Assembly (NCBI GenBank): GCA_019309485.1
Contig: JAFDGC010000008.1
Coordinates: 26,778 to 90,777, forward strand
Source: Deltaproteobacteria bacterium
GTDB lineage: Bacteria > Desulfobacterota > Desulfobacteria > Desulfobacterales > UBA2156
Direction of reading: 5' to 3'
DNA length: 64,000 nucleotides
Below the pieces are notes generated by a model. It was not told the origin of the DNA. It saw only the letters and a list, made by a program, of their open reading frames with translations, and ran no database searches. Positions 53,685 to 63,297 of the stretch are shown here, in pieces (positions within the stretch are counted from its first letter, which is position 1; every line of letters starts with the position of its first letter). A program made the translations under genes and the position numbers.

Positions 53685-56273
53685 CTAGGCCCACCGGATG
53701 AATCCGGGCATGAACTTTTCGAGGTCGTCGCCCGCGGGGTATGCCCTGGCGGTAAAGCCGAAGCGTCCCGTTTCCCGGCATTCCACGACACCCTGATAAA
53801 GATAGGTGCCACTCCCTCTGTCCTCAATCATCCGCATGGGAGTCCCTTTTCCCCTGATCACCTGATCCACGGACTTAAGGGTACCATAATACAACTCCAC
53901 GGTCACCTCTTCCGGGGTAAGTTCACCGAGATGCACTTCGCATTCCACGTCGAGACGTTCCCCTACCCGCAGGACGGCGCCGGATTTTTGTACCGGAGGG
54001 TGGAGGCGGACGTGATCCCACAGGGAACGCAGGCGCTTCCGCCGCTGTACCTTCTGACGCGCCTGGGCGGCCCCTTCGGCCGTCAGGCGCCGGTAGTTTT
54101 CCAGGGCCGGCAGATAAAACCGGGATTCGTATTTGGCCACCATCTGATGGGTGCAAAAATCCGCAACGGCCATCTTCATGGATGCCTTCATCATCTTGAT
54201 CCAGCGTCTGGGCGTATCCCCGTTTTTCCGTTCGTAAAAGCATGGAATCACTTCGTTTTCCAACAAATTGTAAAGAGCCCGGCTTTCCACTTCATCCTGG
54301 TAGACGGGATCCGCGTATTCCTCGCCGTGTCCGATGGCCCACCCTCTTTCGGGTGAATACCCTTCATTCCACCATCCGTCCAGGATGCTGACGTTCAAAA
54401 CGCCGTTGGCGGCGGCTTTCATGCCGGACGTTCCGCTGGCCTCCAGGGGGCGGCGCGGCGTGTTCAGCCAGACATCGGCGCCCTGAATCAGGTGCCGTGC
54501 GATGTTGATGTCGTAATCTTCAAGAAATACAATGCGTTTTCGGACTAAGGGCCGTTGGGCGAACTGAAACAGATCCTTAATGAAATTTTTCCCTTCATCG
54601 TCTTTTGGATGGGCCTTCCCCGAAAACAAAAGTTGTACCGGAAAATGGTCGTTGTTTAAAATCTTTTCCAGTCGGTCCGGATCCTTCAATAGAAGGGTGG
54701 CACGTTTGTATGCGGTAAAACGCCGGGCGAATGCGATGGTCAGGATATCGGCATCAAGGACCGTCTCCGCCTCTTGCACCACGGACCGGGGGGCATTCCG
54801 GCGACGATGCTGGCGGATGAGACGGTTCCTGCAAAACCGCACCAGGCGGCTGCGGCTCATCTCCCGGGCTTTCCAGAGTTCGTCATCATAAATGCCGTCG
54901 ATCCGGCGATATAAATCCGCGTCCCAGCTTTTTAGGTACCACTCCGGCCCCAAGTACCGATCAAAGAGCATGGCGTTTTCAATGGAAATCCACGAAGGAG
55001 TATGAATGCCGTTGGTGATGTGGGTGATGGGAACCTCTTCTTTTGTCCATCCCGGCCAGACATGGGACCACATGCGCCGGGCCGTGCGGCCGTGGAGTTC
55101 ACTGACGCCGTTTTTATACATGGACATCCGAAGGCCCAAAACGAACATGGACAACTTGCCCGAAGGCTCCGTCTGTCCCCATGAAATAATCTCTTCCGCT
55201 TTCACCCCCAGGACCGATTCCATTGAAAGGATATAGGGTTTCACCTCCTCCACGGAAAATTCATCATGGCCGGCGGCCACGGGGGTATGCGTGGTGAAGA
55301 CCGTTTTCCGGGATGTGATTTCCATGGCGTCTTCCAGGTCCACGCCGTGCTTTGTCATGATCTGGCGCAAGTGTTCAATCCCGGAAAATGCGGCATGCCC
55401 TTCATTCATATGAATCACGGAGGGGACAATGCCCGCGGCTTCCAGGGCACGGAGTCCTCCGAACCCCAGCAGCACTTCCTGCGCCAATCGGACATTGGCG
55501 TAACTGGCATACAACCTGGCGGTGATTTTTCGGTTTTCCGACGAATTTTCCGGAATGTCGGTGTCCAGCAAAATTAAAGGGATGCGGCCCACCTGAATCC
55601 GCCAAACCGCGGCATGGATTGTCCCGTTGGGGCCTTCGACACCGACCCGAATTTCGTTGCCGTCATCTCCCCGCATTCTTTCGAGGGGGAGATTCGAAAG
55701 CTCGATGGGCGGGTACTCTTCCTGCTGCCACCCGCCGCCGTCAAGATATTGCCGGAAATAGCCTTCCTGGTACAGGAGTCCCACGCCGATCAGGGGAACC
55801 CGAAGGTCTGAAGCGGCCTTCAGATGGTCCCCGGCCAACACCCCGAGCCCCCCGGCGAAAAGGGGGAGGCTTTCATGGATCCCAAACTCCATGGAAAGAT
55901 AGGCGATAGTTTCGCCTTTCCCATAGGGTTTTCGAGGGTCCTCAAGGATCGATTCCATTTCCGTCTCGAACCGATCCTTCACCCGATGCATATGGGCCAT
56001 GAATGCATCGTCCTTGGCCAATTCACTCCACCGGGCCTGGGAAATCATGGAGAAAAAAACGATGGGGTTGCGGTCCGCCTTTCCCCAGAGTGCGGGATCG
56101 ATGCGGCGGAAAAGTTCAATGGCGTCCAGGTGCCAGCACCACCACAGGTTCCGGGAAAGGGTTTCCAGGAATCCCAAGGGTTCCGGCATGGCGGGAAAGA
56201 CTTGAAACATTTGAAATCGATTTGTACTCACGGCTGAACTGCGTGCCTCCTCTTTTGATTTAAAGTTTTTCAT
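53685..56273 (-). CDS. glgP: Alpha-glucan phosphorylase (GT35)
   Basis: A 862-aa phosphorylase that releases glucose 1-phosphate from glycogen. It matches the long archaeal/Thermotoga-like group: AYLSMEFGIHESLPLFAGGL, VIHMNEGHAAFS, and the pyridoxal-phosphate lysine in EASGTSGMKAAANGVLN. I start at ATG 56273; the frame is open 11 codons earlier. Followed by glgA on the same strand. Confidence 0.93.
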   Translation of the reverse strand: MKNFKSKEEARSSAVSTNRFQMFQVFPAMPEPLGFLETLSRNLWWCWHLDAIELFRRIDPALWGKADRNPIVFFSMISQARWSELAKDDAFMAHMHRVKDRFETEMESILEDPRKPYGKGETIAYLSMEFGIHESLPLFAGGLGVLAGDHLKAASDLRVPLIGVGLLYQEGYFRQYLDGGGWQQEEYPPIELSNLPLERMRGDDGNEIRVGVEGPNGTIHAAVWRIQVGRIPLILLDTDIPENSSENRKITARLYASYANVRLAQEVLLGFGGLRALEAAGIVPSVIHMNEGHAAFSGIEHLRQIMTKHGVDLEDAMEITSRKTVFTTHTPVAAGHDEFSVEEVKPYILSMESVLGVKAEEIISWGQTEPSGKLSMFVLGLRMSMYKNGVSELHGRTARRMWSHVWPGWTKEEVPITHITNGIHTPSWISIENAMLFDRYLGPEWYLKSWDADLYRRIDGIYDDELWKAREMSRSRLVRFCRNRLIRQHRRRNAPRSVVQEAETVLDADILTIAFARRFTAYKRATLLLKDPDRLEKILNNDHFPVQLLFSGKAHPKDDEGKNFIKDLFQFAQRPLVRKRIVFLEDYDINIARHLIQGADVWLNTPRRPLEASGTSGMKAAANGVLNVSILDGWWNEGYSPERGWAIGHGEEYADPVYQDEVESRALYNLLENEVIPCFYERKNGDTPRRWIKMMKASMKMAVADFCTHQMVAKYESRFYLPALENYRRLTAEGAAQARQKVQRRKRLRSLWDHVRLHPPVQKSGAVLRVGERLDVECEVHLGELTPEEVTVELYYGTLKSVDQVIRGKGTPMRMIEDRGSGTYLYQGVVECRETGRFGFTARAYPAGDDLEKFMPGFIRWA

Positions 56274-56320
56274 TATATTCGGTTTGCTTTTGGAAGACAA
56301 CATCAAAACACGGCAACCCT

Positions 56321-59300
56321 CTAAGGGATATCGGCGCGCGTTGAAGGCAGCCGTACGATGCGCTCCCTATGGAGGAGGATCCATACACGGATCCATTCGC
56401 TGATGCCCCATGCCTGGGCGTCGCATCCCCGCTGGGCATGGGGATAGTCGCCGTCGAGAATCTCCGGGATATGCCCGATGCATCCCTGGTTGATGAGGCA
56501 GGCGGCGCTTGAAAGCCATGCCCTTGCCGCCTCCTTTCCCGTCTCCGGATAGACCATGGCATACGCTTCGCAAAAAGAAGGAAAGGGCCATGTCCATGCC
56601 GTGCCGTTGTGGTAGGCCGCCTTCCGGGAAATGTCTTCATCCCCCTCATACCGCCCTCGGTACGGCCGATGGGGATCATTGAGAAGCCGGCCTTCGTGCA
56701 TGACGGGCAGAGGCCGCTCCACGGCCCGGTCCGCCAGGCTCCGGATTGCCCCCGGGACCAAAAGTTCCCGGGAGGCGGAAAGGATCTCACCGGCTGTCTT
56801 CGGGTCCTGTATCAGACCCAGCGTCACCGCAAATAGTGCATTGGGGCGAAGGGCGTCGTCGGGTTCGGCGTAAAGGGCGCTTTTCCCCGCTTCCGCATGA
56901 AGACAATCGGAGACGTATCCTTTTTCTGTGAGCGGAAAAAGGCGGAGGACGGAATCCTGCACCTGCCGCGACAGGGTGTTGAAACGCTCTTTATCCTTTT
57001 TGCTCGCGATGCAGGACAAAAAGTCGAGGGTACAATACCAAAGCGCCTGGATTTCAATGGGATATCCCTGCCGGGGAGTCCCGGCCGGATGATTGGTATC
57101 CATCCAGGTGAAGTGGGCCGGGCTGAATATCAGTCCGGTCTCAGGATCCATCCGGATCCCGTTGGGTGTCCCGCGGATATAGGCGGCGGCGATGGAGAGC
57201 AACACATCCCGGACGGTCCGGCCCCCACAGGTTGTATCCAGAAACCGGAAACTTTGTTCCGCCGCCACCAGCTCCCGGCAGACCACGGCAAACCATAAAG
57301 GGGCATCCGAGGTGTCCCGATTGGCCGGACCTGCTTCGCCGATCATATTGGGCAGGGTTCCCTGGGATTCGAACCGGCCGAATTGATAAAGGATGGATCG
57401 AACCTCTTCGACGCGTCCTGCCGCGATGAGTCCCCGGGCAAAAATGAGGGAATCCCGCCCCCAGTCCAAAAACCACGGATACCCGGCGATGACGGTCTTT
57501 TCTGCATCCCGTTGAACAAGGTAATGATCCAGCATCGGAAGCATTCGATTCAAAAGGTTCTTTGGATCTTGATCGTATGCCGCTTCTCCATCCGGGCGCC
57601 GGCGTGAGGAAACCCGGAGGACGGCATCTTCTTGATTTTCCGGCTCCGTTGCATTTCTTGCCTCTCCGCTCAGCGTCACCGTTTCTCCTCCGAGCAGATT
57701 CACATGGAAATACCCCGGGCTGAACAGATCCGAATCCGGGTCGTGACCGCGAAGGGCGTCGCGAAAGCGATGCACCATGTAGTGCCATTCGGGCTGATGT
57801 ACATAGCGGCCCGAAGAGATCGTCATGAAAAGCCCCGGGGATCCCTCCGAGTGAAACGAAAATCCCCGGGCATGGGGGGAGACCGCCCGGGGCCATTGGT
57901 GTTCCGGCCCCGTGAATGCTTTTGTGGTGTGATGAAAGCTCCGGCTTTCAATGTCCGGGCGCAGGATCAGGGTCACCGGTTCGGTATCCGACAGCCCGTT
58001 TCCGGATCCTTGACGGCCTTCCCGTAACACCGTCATCCGGGTGAGATTCTGATTTTCCGGCATCGTCAACGAGATGCAAATCGTCACGTGCTTCCCGAGG
58101 CCCGTGGGGACCTTGAACCGCCACACCCCTTCGAATGGATCCTCAAGCCGAAAGACTTCCATGCAGGTGGCGTTGATTTCCTGGGAATAATCCTGAAACA
58201 CCACCCATGCCCGGCACCGGGACCACAGGATCCAACGATCCGACGGCCGCTTGGGGTGAAGATTTGCCGCCAGCAGGGCATCGTACCGGCTCATCAGCTT
58301 TCCCCAGTCCACAGGGGCCCGCAGCATCCCCCCGCGGCCGTTGGTGGTCAAAAAGAACGGGGGCGTTTCGGGATCCAGAGCGTTTCGCCGGATCCCGGTT
58401 TTCAGAGATGCCGCATTCGGAGGGCCCAAGAGACACAACGGGGCGTCCACCCGCCGGAACCCCTCGGTTAAAAACACGGAAAGATGCAACACCGCCGGCG
58501 CGGAATGCCGCGGCGGCGTCATAGGAACAAAAAGGGCAAAGCGCCCGCCGTCGGGATGCGGAAGGCTTTCTTCCGTCGCCAGGACATGGGCTTCCCGTTG
58601 GATCCGTGCATGGAAATGGGCCGGTGCCCGGACATAAAGAAAATATCCCGGCGGAATCATCACCTCCCGATTCAGGTCCGCCGGCCATGTCCAGGGAATC
58701 ACCCGGGATTCGGCGCCCTGGGGGTTCATGCCTCGGCAGAACGCTTCGGGATCCTGCCGGAATTGTTCCGCCGCCGTATCCGGATCCAGATCCCCCAGGT
58801 CCGCCACGCCGTTGAAATGCCGCCAGACATCCAGCGCCTTGGCTTTCAACCGCTGGGAAACGATGCGTTTCGGCTCCATAAAAAGTATCTTCTCATCCCG
58901 CCGGATGAGAGCTTCGTCGTTTCCATCATCGGTCAGGCAGATCACCTGTCCCGGTTTCAGGGCGAGTTCCGACCATTCCCCCGCAATCCGGACCCAAATC
59001 GTTTCTCCGGTGAGCAGGTCCAGGAGTCTTTCCTGGGGCATGCGGGCATCGGCGGTTTTCCACCGGGCATTGACTGGTGCTTGATCCTCCAGGTTGACGA
59101 TCACCAGGAGTTTTTTTTCGGAGGGTTCATGGAAACGGTGCACCACGAGACAGTTCCCGGGGCCTTCTTGAATCATCTTGACTTGGGCGCTATCGAAAAA
59201 GGCGGGGTGTTCCCGGAGAAGCAAAGACAGCCGCCGGATCTCGGCCACCTGGTTCAACGGGGCGCCCCAGTTGAGGGATCGGGCCTGATGGACATCGATC

Positions 59301-60772
59301 TTTTCCGTGGCATACCACTCCAGGCCGTTGGCAAAGGCAAACCCGCCATGGCGGGAAACCAACGCGCACAGGGCGGTGCGCACCTTGGCCCATACCGTGG
59401 ATCGGGAGGCCAACCGGTTGTTGTCGTGGGTCTCGGCGTAATGGATGAGGATGCCGTCCGTTTCCGAAATTTCCATAGCACCGGGGAGATAATACTCGAT
59501 TTGGCCGCGATCGTAATTTTGAAAAAGCTCCGAATAGGCCCAGTTAAAGTTGCCCCGGTTAAGGAGATCCCGGGTGACGCTGATTTTTCCTCCCAGGCCT
59601 TCGAGGAAAAAAAGGGTGTCCGGAAACTGCTCCCTCACCCGGGCCGTAAGATACTTCCACGCCGAAAGGGGAATCATGTAGCCGGCATCACACCGGAATC
59701 CGTCCACCCCCCGACGGCACCAGGTCAGAAAAACCCGTCCCATGTATTCCCAGAGCCCCTTCTTGGAATAATCCAGCTTGGTGAGATCCTCCCATTGCAC
59801 CCCCCAAGCCCCCGGAACCTCGATGCGGCCGTCCTCGGTGCGGCTGAGCCACTCAGGGTGGGTATCGTGGAGGAGCGCCGCCCATCCCGTGTGGTTGACG
59901 GCGATGTCGAGAAGGAGTTTCGCTCCCCGGGCATGAACGGCATTCACAAGCTCCATGAATTGTTCCGTGGGGGTGGCCGTGGGGTCGAACCGGGCCAGGG
60001 CCGGATCCACGGTGGTAAAGCTCAGGGCGGCATAGGGGCTTCCGAATCGTCCCATGCGGCCGTAAGTCGTGGGCGTGGGGTGGATGGGAAGGAGTTGGAT
60101 GAATCGGCATCCCAGCTCAAAGACAATGAAATCGAGGTGTTCGATGAAATCCCGAAAGGTGCCCGAGGGCGGAATGACCGCATACCCTTTGCGGTCCAGT
60201 TTTTGAATTTCGGCGTCTGTTTCGGGTGTGAAAAAACCACCCCGGATATTGGGTCCGAACTGCCGGATGAAGGCGTTGTAAAGGGTATTGGCGCAAACCG
60301 TGTGGGCGGGCGCCACGTTGACGGCGATGTTTTCTCCGGAAGGCCAGACCGGATCCCGGGTGGCGGCCGGAAGGAAAAAGGCCTTGGCCTCAAAATGTCC
60401 GACTTCGCAAAGGGGGAGCGTCACCTTGAATCGGTGGTCATCCACCGGAACCATTGGAATATCGAACCAGTCCCGGGCCAGGGGCGGTTCATTGTAATGT
60501 ACCTCCCGGATCAGTTCTCTTCTCAACTTGTCTGCTTGGCCGATATTGGTCCGAAGAAAGGCCTCTCCCGACTCCGGTTGCGAAAGGCTTAACAAGACCG
60601 TCAGGGTATCTCCCTTGAACCGGACCCTGCGCACTCCCGGTGCCGGATCCTGCTTGACGACAAGAGATCTCGAGCTTGCCGCATTTTCCAATTCGAAGCA
60701 CCCTTTCCCTTTTTTCCGAAAGTGGGACGTCACGCGATGAGAAACCGTAGCATTTCCTTTTTTCGTTATCAA
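56321..60772 (-). CDS. Bifunctional glycogen debranching enzyme (GH13 glucanotransferase + GH133 amylo-1,6-glucosidase)
   Basis: A 1483-aa two-catalytic-domain protein. The N-terminal half is a GH13 barrel (IQLLPIHPTPTTYG, GFRCDAGYMIPL, FFLEGLGG, YAETHDNNR). The C-terminal ~430 residues are a GH133 glucosidase (GYPWFLDWGRDSLIFARGLI, YNGTAWTWPFPSFCEA in the HNGTAW block, MPDxIG-like end). Together these match the layout and length of the animal/yeast debranching enzyme AGL, unusual for bacteria. It starts at TTG 60772 with weak signal; a GTG start 14 codons on is possible. First gene of the glycogen operon. Confidence 0.9.
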   Translation of the reverse strand: MITKKGNATVSHRVTSHFRKKGKGCFELENAASSRSLVVKQDPAPGVRRVRFKGDTLTVLLSLSQPESGEAFLRTNIGQADKLRRELIREVHYNEPPLARDWFDIPMVPVDDHRFKVTLPLCEVGHFEAKAFFLPAATRDPVWPSGENIAVNVAPAHTVCANTLYNAFIRQFGPNIRGGFFTPETDAEIQKLDRKGYAVIPPSGTFRDFIEHLDFIVFELGCRFIQLLPIHPTPTTYGRMGRFGSPYAALSFTTVDPALARFDPTATPTEQFMELVNAVHARGAKLLLDIAVNHTGWAALLHDTHPEWLSRTEDGRIEVPGAWGVQWEDLTKLDYSKKGLWEYMGRVFLTWCRRGVDGFRCDAGYMIPLSAWKYLTARVREQFPDTLFFLEGLGGKISVTRDLLNRGNFNWAYSELFQNYDRGQIEYYLPGAMEISETDGILIHYAETHDNNRLASRSTVWAKVRTALCALVSRHGGFAFANGLEWYATEKIDVHQARSLNWGAPLNQVAEIRRLSLLLREHPAFFDSAQVKMIQEGPGNCLVVHRFHEPSEKKLLVIVNLEDQAPVNARWKTADARMPQERLLDLLTGETIWVRIAGEWSELALKPGQVICLTDDGNDEALIRRDEKILFMEPKRIVSQRLKAKALDVWRHFNGVADLGDLDPDTAAEQFRQDPEAFCRGMNPQGAESRVIPWTWPADLNREVMIPPGYFLYVRAPAHFHARIQREAHVLATEESLPHPDGGRFALFVPMTPPRHSAPAVLHLSVFLTEGFRRVDAPLCLLGPPNAASLKTGIRRNALDPETPPFFLTTNGRGGMLRAPVDWGKLMSRYDALLAANLHPKRPSDRWILWSRCRAWVVFQDYSQEINATCMEVFRLEDPFEGVWRFKVPTGLGKHVTICISLTMPENQNLTRMTVLREGRQGSGNGLSDTEPVTLILRPDIESRSFHHTTKAFTGPEHQWPRAVSPHARGFSFHSEGSPGLFMTISSGRYVHQPEWHYMVHRFRDALRGHDPDSDLFSPGYFHVNLLGGETVTLSGEARNATEPENQEDAVLRVSSRRRPDGEAAYDQDPKNLLNRMLPMLDHYLVQRDAEKTVIAGYPWFLDWGRDSLIFARGLIAAGRVEEVRSILYQFGRFESQGTLPNMIGEAGPANRDTSDAPLWFAVVCRELVAAEQSFRFLDTTCGGRTVRDVLLSIAAAYIRGTPNGIRMDPETGLIFSPAHFTWMDTNHPAGTPRQGYPIEIQALWYCTLDFLSCIASKKDKERFNTLSRQVQDSVLRLFPLTEKGYVSDCLHAEAGKSALYAEPDDALRPNALFAVTLGLIQDPKTAGEILSASRELLVPGAIRSLADRAVERPLPVMHEGRLLNDPHRPYRGRYEGDEDISRKAAYHNGTAWTWPFPSFCEAYAMVYPETGKEAARAWLSSAACLINQGCIGHIPEILDGDYPHAQRGCDAQAWGISEWIRVWILLHRERIVRLPSTRADIP

Positions 60773-60857
60773 GGAATTGCCGCGCGCTTCACCATTGGCG
60801 GAGGCTTCGGGACTCCGTCTCCCGACGGCAGTTTTGTTCCCCCGACAGAGTTTTTAA

Positions 60858-61049
60858 TCAGGCGGATTTTTTATCCAGCATCTGCTGAACGCTTTTAAAA
60901 TACGGGGGTGTCGGCCTTAAGTATTTAAAGGCGATCCGGGAAAAGATGTACAACGGGATAAAGGTGAACATATACCCCACGGTAGGTCCAAATACCCATG
61001 ATAGGGGAAAAGCGATGGGAAACTCGATGCCCTGGAATCGGGATTGCAT
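60858..61049 (-). CDS. Small membrane protein next to TauE-type gene
   Basis: A 63-aa protein with one or two hydrophobic stretches (FPLSWVFGPTVGYMFTFIPL, then YIFSRIAFKYLRP). The frame continues upstream past ATG 61049 with coding-like residues (LKIPSLPIPFALAW), so a non-ATG start upstream, or decay of the start, is possible. It follows the TauE-type fragment on the same strand. No family recognised. Confidence 0.55.
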   Translation of the reverse strand: MQSRFQGIEFPIAFPLSWVFGPTVGYMFTFIPLYIFSRIAFKYLRPTPPYFKSVQQMLDKKSA

Positions 61050-61125
61050 CCAGGCCAGGGCAAATGGGATGGGGAGGGAGGGGATTTTCAGCCCCGAGCC
61101 ACACGTTGGCTGTGGAGGGCCACTG

Positions 61126-61620
61126 TTAAAGGAGTGCGATCCCGAAAAAGCCGCGCACGGTGTATCGCACGCCGATGTAGACCGCCAAAACGATGAAAAT
61201 CCCCTTCAAGACTTTATTCGGAATGCATTTTCCGGTTCTGGGTCCGATCATGGACCCCATAAAATTCCCTATCAACTCGACCCCGATGAGGGTCCAGTGA
61301 ATTTGAACCCCTTTTAAAACCATGAAGTTGAAAATGGCAAAGATCATCCCGATCAAGACCGATAAGGCCGATCCTGCCACTACGAACATGGGCAAGCCCA
61401 CCACGCTGGTCAGGAAGGGAACATACAAGCGGTTGTGGGGGCAAATTGGAATCAAGGAAGCAATCAAGCACCTGTTGAAGGGCCGCAAGTTCGAATTCGA
61501 TGTGGAACGGGCCATTTTCCTGACGGTGCTGCATCGGTTGATGACCTCGGGGTCTGATCGGCATGGCAATGCCGCCGGCCATCCGCGAAATTTAATGGCC
61601 GATTTTTGCAAAGTTGGCAT
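61126..61620 (-). pseudogene. Truncated TauE/SafE (sulfite-exporter-type) membrane protein
   Basis: The last ~110 residues of the frame are a good TauE/SafE C-terminal region: LYVPFLTSVVGLPMFVVAG, a block FMGSMIGPRTGKCIPNKVLK, and a final helix ending FFGIALL. The usual glycine-rich GGGF before LYVPF is missing. The N-terminal ~50 residues are polar with no helices, so half of the ~8-helix protein is absent. I read it as a decayed gene. Confidence 0.6.
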
Positions 61621-61743
61621 GGGGGTAGTGCCAAGAACATTTTTTTGCTTTGCAAGTGCCTGCTTTTATTAAGAAAGAAAAAATCAACTGTCAAAGATCA
61701 GTTAAAGGTAAAACTCAGATAGAATTTTCAGGGAGTGTCATTT

Positions 61744-62892
61744 TTATTTCTCCCCGGATGCCGGGATTTTATCGGGATCCTTGTCCGAACCGGAGTTGTC
61801 GAGAGGATACCTGCCGAATTCATGAGTTGCATCCACCCAGGCTTTAAAATGTGCATTGGGTGTTGCGGGCAGGAGTTGGCAACTCGGAGCCATCATGATT
61901 CCTAAACCCTCACGGATTTGAGATAATTGATGTTTCACTTCCAGCCTGATTTTATCTGCAGGCCCGTGCACGATGAGGTGACCGTCAGTAATGATACAGG
62001 CCGAAACATTAAACTTTTTGACCACATGGTCCATAATCCAATCGGTGGGATTCAATTCGTCGAAGTGGAATCCTTCAAGTCCGGTTTGAGTGGCTAACGC
62101 CGTCAGATAATCATATGCTTTCGGGGTTGTCATATCGCCATGGGTATGCAGCCAGGTCCCCTGGCCGAATTCTTTTTTCACCATTTCGACCACTCGTGCG
62201 ATGTTCTCCAGATTGAAACGTTGCGCCATCGAAGGATTGACCATCAAGGTCCCCATCACTTCGGCAAGAAACGTCACACTGTTGGCCCCGCTTTCATACT
62301 GGGCACGGATCCAATCCATGCTCCAATCGGTTGCCGCACAAGCCATTTCGTCCACCCATTCCGGATCTTCATACATATCTTCCAGGATGGCTTCATTCGG
62401 ACGGAAAAGATGCATCGCGGCCACACTTCCCACATAGGCCGAGGCAACAAGCGGCATTTCATTACCCACTTCGGCCGCGACATTTTTAATGACTTCCAAA
62501 GCACCCGCCATCCTAGGATCGGTGGCTTTCATGTCAAATGAAGCAAGAAGCTTCTTGACTCGGGGCCAGTCTGCCTTGCTCCGAACCGGTTTATTGTCGG
62601 TGGGACCGGCCGCTATGCCGAATTTTTCTGGAATATGAATCTCGCCCCCCAGCGGCGGCACCCCGAAGGCATGATCAATATAGGTGGGTATCGCCAAATC
62701 ATAATCGTTGAAACGGATATTGGCCAAAACCGCTTCGGCGATTTTTTCAACGTCATACCAATCGACCCCGGTGACTTCCGTCAATAAAAGACCGCGACTG
62801 TAGATCATCTGCGACATCACCCGCGGCCAAACCGGCATACAATCGGGTTGCTTCTTTTCTCTAACTGCTTGAAAACGCTCGTTTTTATTCAT
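61744..62892 (-). CDS. UroD-family methyltransferase (corrinoid type)
   Basis: A 382-aa TIM-barrel protein of the uroporphyrinogen-decarboxylase superfamily. The methyltransferase-like features are TWLHTHGDMTTPKAYDYL, DITDGHLIVHGPADKIRLEV-like C-terminal metal-site residues, and the absence of the strict porphyrin-binding N-terminal motif. Such proteins move methyl groups from methylated amines, thiols or aromatics to corrinoid proteins. I start at ATG 62892. It begins two bases after the stop of the small CCC-motif gene, so translation is coupled. Confidence 0.82.
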   Translation of the reverse strand: MNKNERFQAVREKKQPDCMPVWPRVMSQMIYSRGLLLTEVTGVDWYDVEKIAEAVLANIRFNDYDLAIPTYIDHAFGVPPLGGEIHIPEKFGIAAGPTDNKPVRSKADWPRVKKLLASFDMKATDPRMAGALEVIKNVAAEVGNEMPLVASAYVGSVAAMHLFRPNEAILEDMYEDPEWVDEMACAATDWSMDWIRAQYESGANSVTFLAEVMGTLMVNPSMAQRFNLENIARVVEMVKKEFGQGTWLHTHGDMTTPKAYDYLTALATQTGLEGFHFDELNPTDWIMDHVVKKFNVSACIITDGHLIVHGPADKIRLEVKHQLSQIREGLGIMMAPSCQLLPATPNAHFKAWVDATHEFGRYPLDNSGSDKDPDKIPASGEK

Positions 62893-62893
62893 T

Positions 62894-63067
62894 TCATTCT
62901 GCCTCGGATCCCTTGGATTTTTTTTCTTCAGCCAGCTTGGCTTTGTTATCGTGTTGATCTTTCGGGTCCTCTTCAAGTTGAATAGAGCAACAACAGGGTT
63001 CCTTTGTTCCTCCGCTGAAAAGTCGCTTGAACAGGCCTTTCTTTTCGTTTTTTTTGTTTCCTCTCAT
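62894..63067 (-). CDS. Small Cys-Cys-Cys protein coupled to the methyltransferase
   Basis: A 57-aa protein, Lys-rich, with a triple cysteine in GTKEPCCCSIQLEEDP near its middle and an acidic/basic C-terminus. The Cys cluster could bind a metal. GGAAAGGAAG precedes ATG 63067; the frame is open seven codons earlier. It sits immediately ahead of the UroD-family gene (two-base gap), suggesting a shared function. I recognise a similar small-protein style in Desulfobacterota near such methyltransferases, but cannot name a family. Confidence 0.66.
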   Translation of the reverse strand: MRGNKKNEKKGLFKRLFSGGTKEPCCCSIQLEEDPKDQHDNKAKLAEEKKSKGSEAE

Positions 63068-63146
63068 GTGCGTCTTCCTTTCCCTCATTCTTTGAGTAAT
63101 ATCCGTTTGATATTGACCGAAATACTCTCGTCCCGTATTAACGCCT

Positions 63147-63272
63147 CCCCGCTGACCCGCAAGGCGTGATTTCTGCCTGACGGCAGTGCGTCGCGGGCCC
63201 GCTTCGCTCCAACCCGCGAAACACAGCCGTCTGCTAGAACCTGCGGAGAATGTGCTCGCTGTTGCGGTTCAA
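63147..63272 (-). repeat. Repeat R2, copy 4 (longest)
   Basis: On the plus strand it reads CCCCGCTGACCCGCAAGG to GCTTCGCTCCAACCC and ends GCTCGCTGTTGCGGTTCAA, the reverse of copy 1 with an inserted middle segment. It lies between the permease relic and the small CCC-motif gene. Confidence 0.65.
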
Positions 63273-63297
63273 GTTTACAAAGCCATTCTAACCGGTA

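Noticed and set aside
58484..60592. 702-aa open frame on the plus strand
   Set aside because: It is antisense to the debranching enzyme, low in expected protein features, and explained by the GC bias of the real gene.
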